Program-made: the position numbers and the translations under genes | Notes under the pieces: model-generated | Told to the model about the DNA's origin: nothing | Database searches by the model: none | What the model saw: the letters and a program-made list of their open reading frames with translations, nothing else | In this document: positions 56,743 to 60,000 of the stretch, piece after piece | Layout: each line of letters opens with the position of its first letter | Position numbering within the stretch: position 1 is the stretch's first letter | NCBI GenBank assembly: GCA_000320545.1 | Contig: ADNK01003263.1 | Location: 1 to 60,000 of the forward strand | Length of the DNA: 60,000 nt | Origin: Bigelowiella natans CCMP2755 | Taxonomy: Eukaryota > Cercozoa > Chlorarachniophyceae | Reading direction: 5' to 3'

Positions 56743-57488
56743 TCAACATTCACTTTGGTGCACGTGTGGAAAACGCACATGTCAAATTGGTGGGTACGTC
56801 TGCAGAAATTGCTTCCACATCGCAAAAAATTTTCAGAAAAATTTTCGGCGTCTGCACTATTCCACAGATCATGTGTAGACACTGCAACCTGCAATGTGCA
56901 TTTTGTCTAGCTAGATAGCTAGATGGGTCTAGAGGTCTGAGCTAGCTCTATCTACTAGTCTAGAGCTGAGGTGGCGTTGCAGGACGTTATCTCATCACAC
57001 ATCTGTTAGGCATCAGGGTGTTGTGTAATCGACCTGTATAAGCCCGCAGTGCCATCTAGCCATGACTGGCACACGTGTTTGCACATGTGACATTGCTTAG
57101 ATTGGGTTAACTAGTTAACCCCAGCAACGAGCTACAGCGTTACATGCCAGGTGCTGTTCATGTGCGTCTGATCCGCTGCTGCTGTGCAAGATTAGCCAGG
57201 ATGGTGCATGCATAGCGGTACGTTTATGCATGATGACAATAGACACATAATTCCCTACATAATTATTAATAAATATATTTCATGAACTTTTGCCCCATTT
57301 ATCATTTATAATTATCATTTTTAGTAAATTCTGAGAAACACTAGAAGACGTATGCAAGGCAATCAAAAAACCTATAGAGTAGGTAGATGAAAGCAATTGC
57401 GACACATACCACAACGGCAGCCCCGTACCTGGGATACGAATGGATATTTTAGTACACACTAGTAAATGCGGTGGTTTAATATTAGGTT

Positions 57489-59359
57489 TTACCATGCTGC
57501 GCCCTCCACCTGGAAATCTTGTAAGTCATAGTACAGAAATACCACCAGCACCATTGTGAAAAAAGCCACCCAAAATATCCAAGAGGTTGTTAAGGCCATC
57601 TTTCGGTAGAATTCAGCAGCAGCAACTGCTTTATCTATTATAAATTTCACAAGTTCATTTTGTGTAGTTGTAAATTCAAGGATGTCATGTCAATTTAGTA
57701 GTGAAATACCGTAATCTTCGAATTTCGAATACTGGATTTTACCACCTTTCAACCCAATATCCTCCCTATCTTGCATAGACCTTGATGGGAAAGTTAATTT
57801 TAATAAAGTACATGAGTCAAATTCAGGATCAACAATTCATATGTGCACGTAAACATACATGCACACACCACTCTTCGTTAAAACATTGAATTTTTATGCA
57901 ATGAACAAAAAATGACATTAAATCGGCCTCCCAATTGATAATTACCCGATGTCTGGCACAGAATTCCAACGTTCGCTTTCGACACCATCGGAGTTCTTTG
58001 TACATTCTGTGCAATGCAAGAGAACAAAGGCATTCTCTTAAGATACATTAAGCAGAATTCACAACAAAATGTTATTCGGTTTTGCAAGCATCTAGTCGTG
58101 CTAGTTTATCTCAAGGATAAACAAAAAGATCAGCCAACCACTTTCGTCCACCATCATCGTGGATCAGGCAATCGTTTGTTGTCAGAAGTGTTGTGTGCAG
58201 ATATTGTGTTGTTTGTTGTCGCGATAAAGGATTCTCATTCATTCTCATTCCTTCTTATTGATACAGGCATTGTTTCTGTCGGAACCACACCTGCCAATCA
58301 TCCAAAATTAATTCCCACTGATTTACACCATAGCGACAACGTGTGTGCTCCAAACCCACTACAAAGAAAAGGCGGGAAAATGAATCGTTTATGATGAATC
58401 AAAATTGGCATGAAGAATACTTTCTATGTTGTCGTAGTCCACAATAGATATGGATTTCACATGAAATGTGTGAAAATGCTCCGAATGTAGAACTCATAAC
58501 TTTCAACCTGCCCCAAATAATCCAAATAAGCTCTCGAGTATAGCAGGCCGCGTCGCTCCGACGGGTATGGCTTCAACCTTTCGTTGTTACAGTAGTTGAG
58601 ATGATGTGAAAAAGTAAGAATGAATCTATGAGAAGAAACACGATGTGTTCCATGCTTTTCTCGATAACACCAATAAAATACACGCTTACAGAAAGCTATT
58701 TTGAAATACTGACATCATTTAATGCTTATGGATAGGAAGAAGCACTTTCTCTGAAAAGAATGGAATTGCCATCGTCGATTTCGACTTCGACCCGGTCTTC
58801 GTCGTCGTCCTCCTCCTTTCGGCATGTCAGAATTGGCCAGTTGATACGGCTACTGGTGTCCTCTGTGACTAATGTTAAAGAACAAAGGGTTAGACACAAA
58901 GAAAAAAAACAAGTTGAAGAAAGCTGCAATAGTGACAGTCTAGAGAATATTCCGAGAGGGACAAGAGAGAGAAAAAACAAGATGAAAAAAAAATTCTCAT
59001 AATTAGATCTTACCTTCTGTTTGGAGTCGGGATCGAGCGATAGCTTGAGACACCACTGAGACTCCTTGTACCGTATATTATTTGTGTGTATTCTACGCAC
59101 ATGAGAAATAGAGAGAGGGGGAAATAGAGATAATGGCGTGTACATGTTGATATTCGCACGTTATGAAAACAATATCTGGAATGTTATGTGATTTTTTGTC
59201 ACATTTTTTGTTGGTTAGGATGGGGGAAGATATCACTCCATGGTGAGTTACGTCAATCGACTCATCACCAGCTTTGCACACCTTCCAAGAATCAGGGACG
59301 AGTTCCAAATCAAACGAAACATCGTGACCAAACGTACTTACTAGCGAATATGTACTCAT
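57489..59359 (-). CDS. Orphan single-pass membrane protein, 294 residues
   Basis: Nine exons, 59160-59359, 59014-59092, 58746-58860, 58508-58570, 58291-58358, 58152-58233, 57946-58006, 57710-57780 and 57489-57634, join in phase at every junction and total 885 bases. The start is MSTYSLVSTFGHDVSFDLEL. The middle includes YKESQWCLKLSLDPDSKQ, an acidic run, PAILESLFGLFGAVGLEH and YGVNQWELILDDWQ. The C-terminus has one membrane segment (TTSWIFWVAFFTMVLVVFLYY) with 13 residues after it, so it is a tail-anchored or type I-like topology; no N-terminal signal is evident. Function unknown. If the donor at 58745 is not used, exon 3 reads on to a stop at 58726, giving a soluble 137-residue form, which would be an alternative transcript or a separate gene. 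Confidence 0.6.
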
Positions 59360-59392
59360 AATTATATACATATATAACAGTAAAACAAAAAA

Positions 59393-59393
<1 letters not shown>

Positions 59394-59432
<39 letters not shown>
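59394..59432. repeat. (TA)n microsatellite between divergent genes
   Basis: A pure TA run just upstream of the orphan gene start (59359, minus strand) and about 80 bases before the first exon visible on the plus strand at 59509. It therefore sits in the presumed shared promoter region. Confidence 0.85.
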
Positions 59433-59435
<3 letters not shown>

Positions 59436-59508
59436 ATTGTATTTCTGAACAATAAATGTGTTGGACGCGTCTATTCACTCATATGTGATTGTTATGTATG
59501 ATTTCAAG

Positions 59509-60000
59509 TTGCCAAGCGAAGCGATAAAGTGAAATTTGAGGACTTATTCGAAAGATTTATGGATAAGCCTGGGATACGACACAAGTGGGCACTATTGCAC
59601 CTGTTGCAAAAGCTAAAGGGCTGCAAATCGAGAGATTATGAGACAATCGCTGCAACCGCCTACACGGTGAGGATGTAATCAAATGCCAGAGCAGCGAAGG
59701 CATTGATGACTGCTGTTTTTCACGTATCAACCCACCTATAATCGCCTTTTTCTTTGAATGCTATTAAATCAGTTTTCATTATCTGCTTCTTCCACTTCGC
59801 ACATGATGAAGATGCTGACAGTGGATGACGATCAAAATGAACAAAAGGAGAAGGAGATGGTATTTGATAAAGCAAGCATGATACTAGTCATAGTCGTGAT
59901 AAGCGTAAAATGAAGTGGATTGACGATATAGTAATAACAGACTTCGTGTCTCAAGATATGGTGTATCCGATACGTATCGCTAAAAGAAAAACACACACAC
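59509..60000 (+). CDS. Unrecognised gene, partial at the right edge
   Basis: Three in-phase pieces: exon 59509-59666 (KVKFEDLFERFMDKPGIRHK then WALLHLLQKLKGCKSRDYE), an exon from about 59772 to 59858 (FSLSASSTSHMMKMLTVDDD), and an exon starting near 59907 that runs to the window edge (MKWIDDIVITDFVSQDMVYP). Each has AG before it and the first two have GT after. The start codon and most of the protein lie outside what can be read. The first exon is helical in character; I cannot assign a family. Confidence 0.5.

Larger units (their letters stand above)
53590..57240. repeat. Large CTAG-rich intergenic island (5), probable repeated element
   Basis: The longest island, about 3.6 kb, lies between DDX27 and the orphan gene. 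It is richer in GC than the flanks, lacks triplet microsatellites, has a G run at about 54515-54528, and ends in CTAG-dense sequence (56910-56965: CTAGCTAGATAGCTAGATGG, CTAGTCTAGAGC). It contains the 74-bp duplication at 54222-54361 and the broken minus-strand frames at 55339-56742. I see no reverse transcriptase, integrase or transposase motif and no clear terminal repeats, so its class is undetermined. Confidence 0.55.

Noticed and set aside
7545-57240. CRISPR array, tRNA or rRNA genes
   Set aside because: Repeats lack regular spacers, and no cloverleaf or rRNA core sequence was noticed; the window is eukaryotic.
58726-59359. A separate 137-residue gene ending at 58726
   Set aside because: Not excluded, but using the donor at 58745 joins six more exons in perfect phase to a membrane-anchored end, so the single-gene model is preferred.

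Overview
The window is nuclear DNA from a microbial eukaryote. Genes are split by many GT-AG introns, every recognisable product is a eukaryotic core protein (SF3A1, THADA/Trm732, Ykt6, DDX27/Drs1, a bZIP factor), and there are no bacterial-style operons or ribosome binding sites. Introns and spacers are packed with di- and trinucleotide repeats. A bZIP-PB1 fusion, and an LWA-repeat (OPR/HPR-like) protein whose leader looks like a signal peptide followed by a Ser/Arg-rich stretch, would suit an alga or related protist with a complex plastid. I cannot name the lineage. Exon boundaries below come from reading frame, phase and GT/AG consensus by eye. For six genes the summed exon length is an exact multiple of three.

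Layout: <512-7238 (+) cholinesterase-like carboxylesterase with a C-terminal membrane anchor, 5' end outside the window; 8717-12084 (-) splicing factor SF3A1; 12834-30460 (+) a very large THADA/Trm732-type gene of about 30 exons; 32801-33993 (+) SNARE Ykt6; 36162-37567 (-) a 147-aa ubiquitin-like-fold protein; about 38001-38399 (+) a small protein with a CxxC zinc-ribbon half-site; 38541-41093 (-) bZIP-PB1 protein; 43081-48171 (-) a 948-aa LWA-repeat protein; 49280-53471 (+) DDX27/Drs1 DEAD-box helicase; 57489-59359 (-) a 294-aa orphan with a C-terminal membrane segment; 59509->60000 (+) the start of an unrecognised gene.

Two kinds of non-coding DNA are kept apart. Introns carry long microsatellites, several of which begin exactly at the 5' splice site as (GTA)n or run into the acceptor as (TTC)n. 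The largest intergenic spacers (7.5-8.5, 30.6-32.1, 34.3-34.9, 41.6-43.0 and 53.6-57.2 kb) instead hold CTAG/GCTAGC/TGCATGCA-rich islands with almost no triplet repeats. The 53.6-57.2 kb island contains a minus-strand coding-like stretch split over three frames, with a cysteine cluster, and looks like the decayed coding region of a repeated element.

The genes do not form one pathway. Several serve RNA metabolism: SF3A1 in splicing, THADA in tRNA 2'-O-methylation, DDX27 in 60S ribosome assembly, and the LWA-repeat protein probably in organelle RNA. Head-to-head pairs share short presumed promoters: SF3A1/THADA, ubiquitin-like/zinc protein, LWA-repeat/DDX27, and orphan/right-edge gene.
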